Position numbers and translations under genes: made by a program. This document shows positions 50,469 to 61,152 of a DNA stretch of 64,000 bases, piece after piece. Origin of the DNA: Telmatactis stephensoni (lineage: Eukaryota > Cnidaria > Anthozoa > Actiniaria > Isophelliidae); NCBI GenBank assembly GCA_029948255.1, contig JALIZF010001623.1:1-64000 (forward strand). The letters are read 5' to 3'. Below the pieces are notes generated by a model. The model did no database searches. It had not been told where the DNA came from and saw only the letters and a program-made list of their open reading frames with translations. Every line of letters starts with the position of its first letter. Within the stretch, counting starts at the first letter, position 1.

Positions 50469-51093
50469 TCAAACTTTGTTCTTGAGCTTCCTTTTATTTT
50501 TTAGTATGTTTCTTCGTTTGGGTCTGTAAAGGAATTTAGCAATGATCGGGTGAGCTTTTCCAGCTTTAGATGTTCTGGTTTGATGTGCATTTTCAATTAC
50601 GGGTTGAAGGTCTATATCCTCATACAAGATACAAGAGATACAATCCTCTCTGGGATCTTCCTTATAAAATAAAATTATAAAAAAGAAGGCTAAAGTCCCT
50701 TGAATATCTTTTAAGGGATAGGCATCTTTCATTCGTTTTATCAATATTCTCTTTTAGTAATTATTTCGTCTTTCTTCGCTCTTCCTTCAAGGTTTCAATC
50801 TCGCTATAATTGATAAATATTTCTCCGGCAAGCTTCTCATATTTATCATTTAAGGCATCATATAACTTCTTTAAACCTGATATGGCCTGGTCATTTTTTC
50901 CAACCTTTTCTTGCAGTGAAGATACATCGTCACATAGCTTGGCTTGGCCTTTCTTAATTTCTTCAACATCAGTACGAATTATATCGAGTGATTCTCTAAC
51001 AAAAGTTTGAAAATCAACCTCTGTGTTTTTCCTTCCTTTTTTTGATCCACTCATGTTAATGTGAAAGATAAGATTCCTATATATTGAATACAA
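50469..51093 (-). pseudogene. LINE ORF1-like protein relic
   Basis: The minus frame from 51093 (true Met about 51052, MSGSKKGRKN) begins with a coiled coil (VEEIKKGQAKLCDDVSSLQ). The frame changes near 50750, and then VIENAHQTRTSKAGKAHPI and IAKFLYRPKRRNILKNK match the RRM-like end of LINE ORF1 proteins. One frameshift separates the parts. Confidence 0.65.
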
Positions 51094-51109
51094 ATCGGAG
51101 AGAGGAGGA

Positions 51110-51935
51110 TAGCATGCCCGACCTCCTCGCTGACCGCTGACACACCGCAGCTATTTTCAGCAGCTTAGGAGGAATATTATCTATACCAGTAGCTTTTGCA
51201 GGGTTAATACTTTGTAGAAGTCTGTTCACTTCTTTACTGGATGTACGGTTCAAACTAAACTTACTAGACAAAGGAGAAATATAGTCTCGAAAATTTTAAG
51301 AACGTTTGCCTAAATCGGCAGCCAATTTACTCCTATTGATGTGAAATGGTTATTAAAAATTTCAGCTATTTCTCGTGGATCTTGTGATTTCAAATTATCT
51401 GTTTTGATTTCAATGATATGTGAATCCTTCACCTTTGTACCAATCAATTGGTTTATCGTTTTCCATACTATTCGAGGATTTCCTTTGTTTTCCTCTATCT
51501 GTGAGGAATAGTAATCTACTTTTGCCTTTCTAATTGAACTGTTTACTTGATTTGTTACTTTTCTATAATGGTCCCAATCGGATCTCAAACCAGATCTATC
51601 GGCTAATTTCTTGGCATTCATTCTAGCAAAAATCAAACTTTTTACTTCTGAAGTTATCCAGGGGATAAGGAGCATGCTTGTCAGCAACCCTATTGAACAT
51701 AGCTTTCCACTCACCCCAAATTACATTATTACATCAAATTACAAATTACATCAGTCAAATTATGCCAAGGCATTCTCTTGAGATCATCAACAAAGGCATC
51801 GGGTTGGAATTTTTTAAAGCTTTTGCTAGTAACATATTTATGTTTATTATTACTAGTACTATTGGAAATTTTTCTAATACCTAGAATTAGGCTGTGATCA
51901 CTAATTCCAGCATGGCACACACCGGAGGTAATTAC
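51110..51935 (-). pseudogene. LINE endonuclease/RT fragment
   Basis: From 51935 downward: ITSGVCHAGISDHSLI (endonuclease end), VTNQVNSSIRKAKVDYYSS (linker), and FSLNRTSSKEVNRLL with INPAKATGIDNIPPKLL (early RT block). Two frame changes, truncated at 51110. It lies head to tail against the ORF1 relic, which is in the wrong order for one LINE. Confidence 0.7.
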
Positions 51936-52680
51936 TCTATAACAAACCTGCTGTAATCTACACCTTCTACCGCCCTCCCGATGCTTCAAACGATATTCTG
52001 CTGCGACTTAATTCCTCCCTTCAGGACACTAAAGAGACTGAATGCGTTGTTGTTATAGGAGATTTCAACTTTCCTGCCCTGGAATGGTCAATCGATCAAA
52101 CTACTCCTCTAACTATTGGAGAACAAGTGGACAGTGAGTCAATGTGTGACTTGATGGGCGACAATTTTCTTCAGCAGTTTATTCTGGCTCCTACCCATGT
52201 TGCGGGTAATAAATTGGATCTTCTACTATGTAACTGTCCAGAATTTATTGAGGACGTTTCAACATCAGCCCCCGAAACTGTTGTTTTTCCAACAGATCAT
52301 TACTTCATTGAGTTCACTATCAGATTGAAATTCAGACAAGCAAAGCCAGTCAAACATCGAGTGTACAACTACAAGCTCGCTAATTTAGAGGACCTACGTA
52401 ATCATATGTCGAGTGTACCCTTTATTACTGCCATCTCTGAAAATGTCGAGGATCATTGGTTAAATTGGAAGGATCTGTTTCTTACTGCCATAGACGAACA
52501 TATCCCAGTTAAATTTGTTAGAGACACTAATTCACCACCCAGGATTGATGGGGGAATTCTACATCTCATTCGCAAGAAATACTCAGCACTAAAGAAATAC
52601 CGCAAGGACAAAACCTTAGAACGTAAAACGAAATTGCGCACTATTAGTCAGAACGTCAAGTACTTAGTACGTCAGAAATT

Positions 52681-53186
52681 TATGTTTATTAATATTATGT
52701 TTATTATTCCTTTTTATCGCTTGTCGCGTCTAGCCCCTTGCAACGATTTTGCACGAAGGCCGGAGGCAAGGGAGCATTTCTCCCATATCTTAACATAGCC
52801 GAGACAATGAGTGGTCTTTTCACCAATGAGAATATGATACTATTCTTATTGGTGGAATAGCCACGGAATCACTTATTACGGCTATGTTTAGACTTTTTAA
52901 AGACACGCTTCACATGGAATTGCATCCCACGGTCCCTTAAGACTCGGATCCGGCTATAAAAACCCTTGATTCTCTGAATTCTGCCTCTTTGGGCCGAACA
53001 TTGCTCCTCGCGCAAGTCAGCAAAGGGTCGCGACGTTTCCTTCGTTTTGCCCCTCCCTCCTCCCCTTCGGCGATGTGACTGCAACCTACTCTCCCACCCG
53101 TTGCCTCGGCAAGGTCGCATTTCTCCCATATCTTAACATAGCCGAGACAATGAGTGGTCTTTTCACCAATGAGAATATGATACTAT
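52681..53186. mobile_element. Short element with 70-bp direct repeats inside the LINE
   Basis: It lies between LINE pieces 1 and 2. Direct repeats at about 52774-52843 and 53118-53187 start GCATTTCTCCCATATC and end ATATGATACTA. The first repeat also forms an inverted repeat with 52845-52890 (CATAGCCG... against ...CGGCTATG). Between the repeats is a TATA-box-like CGGCTATAAAAACCC at about 52952. It could be a TRIM or a decayed LTR-type element. Confidence 0.5.
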
Positions 53187-53496
53187 TTGTCCAAAGTTGA
53201 AGGTTCTTTCAAGGACAATCCTAAAACGTTCTGGAGTTATCATAAAGCTATTCTTCATCTCCGTATAAATCATAATGCTATATTGAAGCACAATGGTTTG
53301 ATAGCACATAATCCATCAGAGAAAGCCGAACGTCTTAATCAATATTTTTCTTCAGTGTTTCTACAACCTGCTTCAAACGTAAACAAGACTATTCATGAAT
53401 ATGCAATTCATCCCATAACAGATATGCAAATATCTGATATTACATTAACAGTGCACGAAATTTCTGACTGTTTGAATGGTTTGGATACGACAAAGG

Positions 53497-53708
53497 TGTA
53501 ACTCCACTTCTTATCACACCTTTCGGTCCTTTTGGTTCGTGTTGAAATAGTTATATGAATACCCGGTGCTTTTGTTGAAGACGCTGTTTCTTTTTTACTT
53601 CGCTAGTTGCTTACATGTGCTTACAAAACTAAGTAAGACATATCCGATTACATAGATTGCGTGACGAGAGACTTGCGTCTCTCGTGTTACAAAATATATC
53701 AACTAACA
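53497..53708 (-). repeat. 3' LTR
   Basis: 212 bp, matching 60939-61152. It follows the polypurine tract in element orientation. Confidence 0.9.
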
Positions 53709-54065
53709 CTCACCCCTCCTAAAGAGATGTCATCCTTGACATGTACAATGAGTTTAGGCAAAACCTATTTTTGTTATGTACTGGTTGGTTTCATCCTCGT
53801 TAACAATCAAACAGATTTATAAATACGTGGGTTGATCAGGCCTACTGTTCTAATGTTCTTCTTCATTGTTCATTCTACAAAACCAACTGCTGTACAGGCA
53901 AATCCTAATGGACTGTTAAAATAACATACACTGGTATGTAAAAGGTGTTGAAACACCCAATGTCTTCAAATGGTTTTTTTTTTGCTAAATATATGTATAT
54001 ATATGGTAAAATATCTAATATCTACGTAATCAAGTGTCAAAAAAATGTTCAAATGCTGTCTATTA

Positions 54066-54518
54066 TTAAATGCCATACATATTCCTTTGGTGCCAGTAAC
54101 CTGTGTATGGTACTCTGTAGCCTTGGCCCCATGCTGCTTGCACTTGATGCTGTGGCCGGACCATTGGCCAGTAATAGCACATCTGTGGGTTGTAAACTGT
54201 CACTGGGTTTAGATACACTGGATTTCCAGGAGCCGTATATGTGAAGAACGACGGTGGCCTCCGTTTACGTCTTGGACGTCCTGATATGTTCCCCTCGTCG
54301 TCTCGTTTGATGGCATTGGCCTCGTGTAGTGAGTCATTGTGGTCTTGTGGCTGCGCTTCCTCAAGTTCACGCTCCTGTTCTTCTTGCTCGCTGTCTTGAC
54401 TATCAGGTTGTCTGTTGGTTCCCTCCTGTGGTAGGTACATGGTGAATGTTTGTAGGTCTTCGTCGTCAGACGATTCATCACTGGGTTCTGGGAATGGGGT
54501 TGGTGGCCTGTCCGCCAC
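54066..54518 (-). pseudogene. gypsy pol C-terminal tail
   Basis: 150 codons: an acidic Ser/Glu/Gln-rich part, then a basic RPRRKRRPPSFFTYTAPG and GNPVYLNPVTVYNP. The basic patch followed by a Tyr/Pro-rich tail is usual at the C-terminus of cnidarian gypsy pol. Continuous with the integrase region upstream in other frames. Confidence 0.6.
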
Positions 54519-54539
54519 GCGCTTTGGTCCCTCACAGCC

Positions 54540-55437
54540 CTGTTCATCTGCTCGTTCTACTGGCAGGTAACTGCATGAAGCAGTAAGTTACGGTGAAGCG
54601 TACGTTCACGCCCTGCTCTGGACTCTGGGCAAAGTACATATACCGGTCTGTCTGGTCCCTTGCGTGATAGTACCACATGGATCTTATCTTCCTAATATGG
54701 GCGAAGCTTTCCTGGCCCATCACGGGGAGATAGATTTCGAATTAACACACGATCCCCTGGTTGTAACACAGACCTCAGACGTTTGTCGTACTGCCGTTTT
54801 CCTTTCAAGGCAGATTAGGTCGCGGCCTTATTTGCTTTGGCATAAGCTTCTGACATAGCATGCTTCCATTTTTTAACATACGCGGGGTATGAGGTAGTGT
54901 CATCCGCCGGTTTAAGGTTAAAAGCAAGGTCAATTGGAAGTCGAGGCTGTCTAGCAAGGTCAATTGGAAGTCGAGGCTGTCTACCAAACAACAGTTCAAA
55001 TGGAGAGAATCCCGTTGCTACATGTTTGGTACAGTTATATGCGTGCACGAGTTTGTTAATATGGTCTTTCCAATTAGCTTTGTACGTTTCTGGGAGAGTT
55101 CGCATCATCCCAAGGAGAGTCCGATTCATCCTTGCAACCTGGCCGTTTCCCTGAGGGTGGTAGGCCGTCGTACGTGAGTGCATGATTCCGGTAAGTTTTT
55201 CTAGACTTTTGAACAGCTGGTTTTCAAACTCACCCCCATGTCATGATGTATCCTCGCCGGGTATCCAAATCTTGGTATGAAGTCATTAAAGATTGTCTCT
55301 GCGGCTGTGCGGGCAGCTTTGTTTTTGGTGGGGTAGACCTGTGCGTACCTCATGAAATGGTCTACAATCACCAATAAGTATTCGTAAACCCCTGAGGAAC
55401 GTTCATGGTGTACAAAGTCCATCCACATGTTCGTCAA
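54540..55437 (-). pseudogene. gypsy integrase core, internally damaged
   Basis: [37 protein letters not shown] and RIHHDMG (core with catalytic Asp region) shift frame at about 55220. They continue as [20 protein letters not shown] (catalytic Glu position replaced by Gln-Val-Ala context) and [18 protein letters not shown] 30-bp tandem duplication at 54937-54996 repeats [10 protein letters not shown]. Confidence 0.8.
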
Positions 55438-55439
55438 AC

Positions 55440-56466
55440 GTTTTGCTGAAGACGATTACATCGTCTAAATAAGGAATGCAAATTTCGTCACGTAAACCTT
55501 CAAGGCAGTGTTCCATATAACGCTGGAATTCGGCTGGGGCAGGCCCCAGGGGGTACAAAACGCTGTAAGATGCTGTGAGTCGGGGTGGATGAAGCCTTGG
55601 TGGTATGCTTTGCCTTGATCGAGTAGTGAGAACCAGTAATTATCCCCCAAATTCTCAAGAACTGTTTGAATCCGGGGTAGAGGGTGACGATCTGGGATAG
55701 TTTTCTGATTAAGTTTGTGGTAATCTACACAGAGTAGGAGGCTGCCATCCTTCTTGCGGACGCACACAACCAGAGATGAGTATGCTGATCTCGATTTCCT
55801 CACCCACCCCTTGTTCAGTAGATCCTCAACGTACTGCTTCACCTCAGGGTATAATGGTTTGGGAATCGCATTGTAATTTTGCTGCACAGGGATTGGGTCA
55901 GTTAGATGGATGTGCATCTGCATTTCATCTGCACAACCGATGTCGTTTTCGTCCGAGGAAAATGAGGCAGCTTCTTCTCTTAGCATTTCACGAACCTTGC
56001 ATGCCTGGTCTTTGGATAAACCAGTTAAGTCAATTTCTCTTACTCCTTCGTTCTCAATAAATATGTGCTCTAGTGAGTCTTGCACGTTGTTAAGCGTTGG
56101 CGTGTCCATCGAATCATGTGTGTGCGAGATTACGTTAATTTCATTTACCGCTAATTCCTTAAGCCTTACTTCGAGAGGTGTCACAGAATTAACTAGCTGC
56201 AAACTTCCGAGTTCCGTTCCGCTTCGAAGTACGATATCGTGATTAGATTGATTGCTGACCTGGATACTGACTCGATTCGAAAACGCTTTGATAGTTGTAA
56301 GCTGTGTGGTTGGTACATCTAAACCATCTGGCCAATTTTGTCTTGGGCTCACCTCAAACAAAACCGGAGTTTTTTGGGAATAGACCTCGCCCTTGCATAG
56401 CAAGATATGTACTTTGACATTCCCCGAGGTATGATGACATTTTGTCGAGTTGTTTTCAGAGTTCAA
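55440..56466 (-). pseudogene. gypsy reverse transcriptase, frameshifted and cut
   Basis: From 56466: [60 protein letters not shown] and TAFCTPWGL. The frame then shifts at about 55545, and the catalytic [11 protein letters not shown] is in another frame (about 55460). The sequence passes straight from there into the integrase core at about 55430, so the RT connection, RNase H and integrase HHCC domain are deleted. Confidence 0.85.
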
Positions 56467-57185
56467 AGTTCTTCCGGTTGCTCAGTTTTGATAAATTGTA
56501 CGAGTGCTCTGATCTTACTGTTCGCAATTTCCGGTAGACTGTCGTTAAGAATGGCACATAGTTGCGAGTCCGCGTCACTTTCATCGTTGGCCTTGAGTGG
56601 CCTTGAGTGCCTAGCTATTTCCTCTATAACGTTATATTCAATTCTTGGTGAGTCTAATGCGTCCTTTGACAGCAGAAATGGCACATGGACTTCGAAGTTT
56701 GAGTCTTTGTCACGCAAGTTAAGTTTGACCTCCACCCAACCCTCATAGGGGAGACAAGTACCGTTTGCGGCTTTTAGATCAAGTTTGTGTTGCCCCAGTA
56801 ATTCATCTATGCGACGAACGCTAGCTTTCGGTAAATAACACTTCACCCATTCAGTTGAAAGTAACGATACTTGGGCACCCGTGTCCCACAGTACGTCGGT
56901 TAATACTCCATCTAACCCACAACAGACCATACAACGTCGTCCAACTAGGCTTACGAGTTTTGAGTGTTCCTGTGGTGACAAATGGCTTACATAATATCCG
57001 TCATCTTCGTCCAGTGGGGAGGGGGGTTTCGATAAATCTTTTATTGCATGACAAATTATTTTGTGTGGTTCCCATTGTCTACTCTGACAGTTTATTGAGC
57101 AACATCTTACAACATGACAACGTGAACATCTCTTAAATATGTTTCCACTGTCAATTTTTCCACAAGACATACAATTGTGGGGCAT
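56463..57185 (-). pseudogene. MYND-like finger fused to retropepsin
   Basis: 240 codons. Residues 5-45 hold CMSCGK, FKRCSRCHVVRCC, INCQS and HKIIC, the Cys/His spacing of a MYND finger. Residues 97-111 hold the aspartic protease motif VLWDTGAQVSLLS (Asp at 101). Next come LDLKAANGTCLPYEGW and the rest of the protease fold. A MYND finger between nucleocapsid and protease is unusual for Ty3/gypsy. The frame is open, but neighbouring pieces are broken. Confidence 0.75.
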
Positions 57186-57239
57186 ATTATTTACTTCGAC
57201 TACGGCCTGCCCCTCTGCTGTAGTCGCCTGCCGTTTCCC

Positions 57240-57812
57240 GGGGTGCGAGCGACTCTACAACCTCTAGCAAAATGATCACCTGAACCGCACTTGAAGCAGT
57301 GATCAGAGTTCTCGTTATTGGATTCGTTACAGGCGTCACAACGGCGCGTTATTATTTGCATTACTCACATGAACGGAAGTGGTCTGGGATTTATCAACCA
57401 CACCCTTCAAATATGACAGATCCGATTCAACCGCTTCTAGTGTGGCCATTAACTTATTTGTTTTGGCTCCCTTTGCATCTCCGTGCTGCGAATCCGCATA
57501 ATTACCCTTCTGTTTGTTGGCCGTTTCAGCGATCTGGTTTACCTTGGGACTTTTCTTTAACCCGCTATGCAACTTATTAAATCTCTCCGTTTCCGCCGAC
57601 GCGGCTACATTCACTCTCTCCATGAGCTCTTCGTCTTTTACATTTGTTTTTTTCTAGAAGTGGCCGTAGTTTCGCCCTCACCGACTCATCAAGTAATCCT
57701 GTCTCGACTACGTGACGGAACAGAGCCTGAACTAAATTGGGGTCGTACTTTATCGCTCCGTCATGCTGTTTCGAGCTCAAAATTACTTGTTGTCTCAAGT
57801 TCATCGCGTGTA
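57240..57812 (-). pseudogene. gypsy gag, second part with CCHC zinc knuckle
   Basis: It resumes after the insertion with IHAMNLRQQVIL, then KYDPNLVQALFRHVVETGLL. After a frame change come VAASAETERFNKLHSG and the CCHC knuckle CFKCGSGDHFARGC (about 57250-57295), the nucleocapsid signature. Confidence 0.75.
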
Positions 57813-57816
57813 TTAA

Positions 57817-57964
57817 TGATGGTAATAGGACTGAGTGGAGTCCAATTCGGTCTGTAATCATATGAGGGATAAACAAAATTGGACGACCGCGTAGCGGGAG
57901 TCCAATTTGTTTATTCCGAGTATGATTACAGACAGAATTGGACGACACGAAGTCATATTACCAA
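57817..57964. mobile_element. 148-bp near-palindromic element flanked by TTAA
   Basis: TTAA is at 57813-57816 and 57965-57968. The two halves are reverse complements for almost their whole length: GGTAATAGGACT..., GTCCAATTCGGTCTGTAATC, AATTGGACGACCGCG and the complementary set. The centre is GC-rich (CCGCGTAGCGGG). I believe this palindrome type is common in coral genomes (from memory). Confidence 0.8.
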
Positions 57965-58272
57965 TTAATCATTACTATTACAATTTCCGAAAAAAAAAGT
58001 AAAAAAAAAAAATAGTACTTGGATATTGAAATTATATTAGATTTGCAATGAAAGTGACATTGAAATGGTTTTCTGTGTTTTTACCCAATCAAAAATGCTC
58101 TCCGACTGAGACAACAAACAAATAAATCAAAATGACATATTAATTTCATTTATTTAAAAGTAAGTCTAGCATCTTCAAGAAATAACGAAGAATATGTTTT
58201 AAGAGTTACAAAACAGTTCTGAGACAGCCAGTAGAGAAATATAAACTGAAAAAACTTTTTTACTAATTTTGG

Positions 58273-58566
58273 CCGTTTAATTTAAATGGTTACCTAGCAA
58301 CTGACGAATTGTCTCTCATCAAATCACTAGTCAACCGTGATTCACAGTTTCAGTCGAAGCAAAAATCGTTTACTCTGTGTTATGGCTGTAAAATACACAA
58401 AGATCTATTCTTAGACTAACCGTTTAATTTAAATGGTTACCTAGCAACTGACGAATTGTCTCTCATCAAATCACTAGTCAACCGTGATTCACAGTTTCAG
58501 TCGAAGCAAAAATCATTTACTCTATGTTATGGCTGTAAAATACACAAAGATCTATTCTTAGACTAA
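58273..58566. repeat. 147-bp tandem duplication
   Basis: 58273-58419 and 58420-58566 start CCGTTTAATTTAAATGG and end TTCTTAGACTAA. They lie between the palindrome and the recombinase in the TTAA element. By eye about two substitutions. Confidence 0.9.
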
Positions 58567-58641
58567 TCAGAGTCTGAGTCAATTATATAACGTCTTTTCT
58601 TCTGCTTTTGAATGGAAGAGCCAGGAGATTCATTGCTGCTG

Positions 58642-59793
58642 TTAGTGTTGAAGACACACTTGACACTTGTTGATTGAACACTTGAAGTGGTAATGGCGCT
58701 TGTTGGACATGTTTGCCGCCATTGCCAGAGATGGGATGGATGATAGCACGTTTGTCAGTCCTTGGTAGTCATTTGCAGGGATGTTTTCTTTGTGTGAATC
58801 AGCAAAGTTGGATGAAACTGAAGAATCTGGGTACACAGAGGACGTTTTAGTACGTAGAGGAGTGGCACATGGCATGGTCGATGACGGCTTTGCTGGAGGG
58901 ACATAACCACTTGCAATATGACTTAATTGCCTTCTCTCTCCTTCGCTAATTTCGTCGTAATCGTCTAGAGATGATGTGGTTGGCCTGCTTCCTTTAGTTT
59001 GGCGACGATTGTTTTCCTAGTCGAATGATTGGTAATTCGTTTACTGCATTCTTCAGGTAAACAACTGGCAATCATCCTCATTATTTGGCATACCAAACAT
59101 TGGATGTTGGTCTTGGAATTATTGTAAGGTAGAGAGGACCTGTTTTCTTCATTACTTCTGGTCGATGTTGGATCCACTGTTCAAAAAGACGCACGGGATC
59201 TCTCTCTCCACCATCGGTCGACCACATTTGTTGTGGAGAACTTCTTGTTTTGTTTCTTAATCCGCCTTGTCTGGTTTTTGTCGGATTTTCTTCGAATTGG
59301 ACGAATTTGCTGCCATCACTCGTTGTCACGATTTTGAAGTCTTCGACGTAGGCTTGGTAATGGTCTTGTCGGCCTCTGAAACCCATATGTTTTGATAGAT
59401 TTTTAAAGTTAACATTTGTCAGTGAGACGCCATTATGGCTTCCAAGCTTTCCTTCCGACCAAAAAATCTCTTCATCAACGCGAGTGTATGCTTGTGCTTT
59501 ATTTGGACGCTTTCCTCTGCCTTGATATCGAAGTAGTTTGGCTTTAGAATTCAAAGTCTCTCTGGATTTTTGAAATTCACGCCCTGTAATGATGTTTGAT
59601 GGATAGGCGAGCCCTGCTCGTTTGACATCACTGGAAAACGGGACTGGTTATCATCATCATCATCATTTGTTGATTGTGGAAGTGACAAGGTACTTTGGTC
59701 AACATTTTCAGGTAAGTGTATCTGTTCCGGAGCTTGTAACTCTGATGTTTCTGTAGTCGCATTTTGTAAAGGTGCAGGCGATGTTGTGGTCAT
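58642..59793 (-). pseudogene. DUF3504 / Crypton-type tyrosine recombinase
   Basis: Minus frames 59793-59551 (Ser/Thr/Gln-rich N-terminus), 59554-59081 and 59177-58965, then 58965-58642. Family blocks include FWSEGKLGSHNGVSLTNV, RDPVRLFEQWIQHRP and the HxxR box NHSTRKTIVAKLKEAGQP. After AGQP the frame leaves the family and resumes with SSLDDYDEISEGERRQLSHI. So the expected His box (TGH) and its neighbours are deleted, though the Asp-Tyr segment is kept. Frameshifts lie at 59551 and about 59081-59177. Related to the ZMYM2/QRICH1/KIAA1958 recombinase-derived domain. Confidence 0.75.
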
Positions 59794-60144
59794 TCTGGAC
59801 TAGTTTTCATCTGAAATACCTGGCAAATCTAGGACAAAACTATCACCATTCTGTTCAAAACACTCTGTTAGGATATCAAAAGTAACATTTGGCCAACTAT
59901 CATCAAGAGAGGCATAATCAATAGTGAAAAATTCCTCCATTTTGAAAAAAGCTTCAACTTTTTATTTACTTTTCTGTTGCTATAGATATTTGGATCAATG
60001 CTGTGATTGGTTGATAAATTTGAAAGAAATAACATGATTGGCTCATAGAACTGTCCGATTACAGGTGTCCAATTACAACCAACTATCCAATTACACTGTC
60101 CAATTACAAATTACATATTGATTAGTGGGAAATAGAGCAGTCTT

Positions 60145-60838
60145 TCAACCAATCAGATTTGAGGAAATTGTAATAGTAATGATTAAGAAATCTTGCGGAC
60201 TCTCACTGATATCTTGACACAGCACTGATAACTCTTGATATACAGCAGTTCCCGACTTCTGTTTGAAGTGTGCTCTCAAAAGGCTTTTTAACCGACTTAG
60301 CGATAACTCAGATTGCATTTCTAAATAGGGGCGTAACTTCGAGATTGGGCTGACTGAGCGAATAACTGCTTCAATTATTTCGTTTTCAGTATAGCCAGAG
60401 GCTAAACCCGTGTTAATTTGCCGATCAATGCTGATAAAGGTCAGGCTGTCCTTGGCACTATCACCCCCAACTGTTCCATGGATCTTGAAATCGTTCTTTA
60501 GTTTATCAAATTGAAAGCTTACCTTCGGGCTGCTTATTTGCTCACCGGTGTCTTTTCCAGCAGTCTCCTCTGTGCTTTGCTGATCGTCTAGCGGTGGCAT
60601 CTCTCCTTTCATACGGCACAACAATTCATCCAAAAACTTTGCTTTTGGCGTCTTGAGTTTCAAGTTTCTCCATTCTATCTTCTATCCCTGCGACAACGTT
60701 TTTGATTACTTCCAGCTTCCGAGATCCTCCTTTGACACTGATCTCTAGATGCTCGGCCAATTCTATCAACTTGTCGACGTCCAGTCCGTATAATCCTGCC
60801 GATAACTCCAGTTGTTTTTCTTCCAAAGCTTCCATCAT
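60145..60838 (-). pseudogene. gypsy gag, first part
   Basis: Two overlapping minus frames, 60838-60626 (MMEALEEKQLELSAGL, a SAP-like helical region) and 60663-60145 (VSFQFDKLKNDFKIHG, VIRSVSPISKLRPYLE), joined by a frameshift. It ends at SESPQDFL, where the TTAA-flanked insertion begins. Capsid-like helical content; no enzyme motif. Confidence 0.7.
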
Positions 60839-60938
60839 TAAACGCTGGTGTTATTCGTCTTCATTACAAGCACAAGTCTACTGTTTTCGCTCAAATAGAG
60901 CGGCCTGCAGCAGCAGACTTTTCCCGTCCCCCCAAAAA

Positions 60939-61152
60939 TGTAACTCCACTTCTTATCACACCTTTCGGTCCTTTTGGTTTGCGTTGAAATAGTTATATGA
61001 ATACACGGTGCTTTTGTTGAAGACTCTGTTTCTTTTTTACTTCGCTAGTTGATTACATGTTCTTACAAAACTAAGTAAGACATATCCGATTACATAGATT
61101 GCGTGACGAGAGACTTGTGTCTCTCGTGTTACAAAAAAAATATCAACTAACA
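60939..61152 (-). repeat. 5' LTR
   Basis: 214 bp. In element orientation it starts TGTTAGTTGATA and ends GGAGTTACA. The bases after it read TTTTTGGGGGGACGGG, a possible primer-binding site (starting TGG). Confidence 0.9.

Larger units (their letters stand above)
57969..60182 (-). mobile_element. TTAA-flanked TIR element carrying a tyrosine recombinase
   Basis: The ends are exact 20-bp inverted repeats (TCATTACTATTACAATTTCC) and TTAA lies on both sides (57965-57968 and 60183-60186). It sits in the gypsy gag: the gag reading stops at SESPQDFL and resumes with IHAMNLRQQ across a single TTAA. No DDE transposase is visible. The only recognisable coding content is a DUF3504-type recombinase gene. 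Confidence 0.75.
53497..61152 (-). mobile_element. Ty3/gypsy-type LTR retrotransposon, degenerate
   Basis: LTRs are 53497-53708 (3') and 60939-61152 (5' in element orientation), with TG...CA ends and an AAGG target duplication (53493-53496 and 61153-61156). By eye the LTRs differ by about seven substitutions plus a poly-A length change. The polypurine tract TTAGGAGGGGTGAG abuts the 3' LTR. Gene order is gag, CCHC knuckle, MYND-like finger, protease, RT, integrase, consistent with Ty3/gypsy. RNase H and the integrase zinc domain are deleted. Confidence 0.9.

Noticed and set aside
52869..53129. 86-codon minus-strand open frame, Arg/Gly rich
   Set aside because: It lies within the short repeat-ended insertion and reads through its GC-rich part; no domain.
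56855..57136. Plus-strand open frames over gypsy protease and RT
   Set aside because: Antisense shadows of the minus-strand pol gene.
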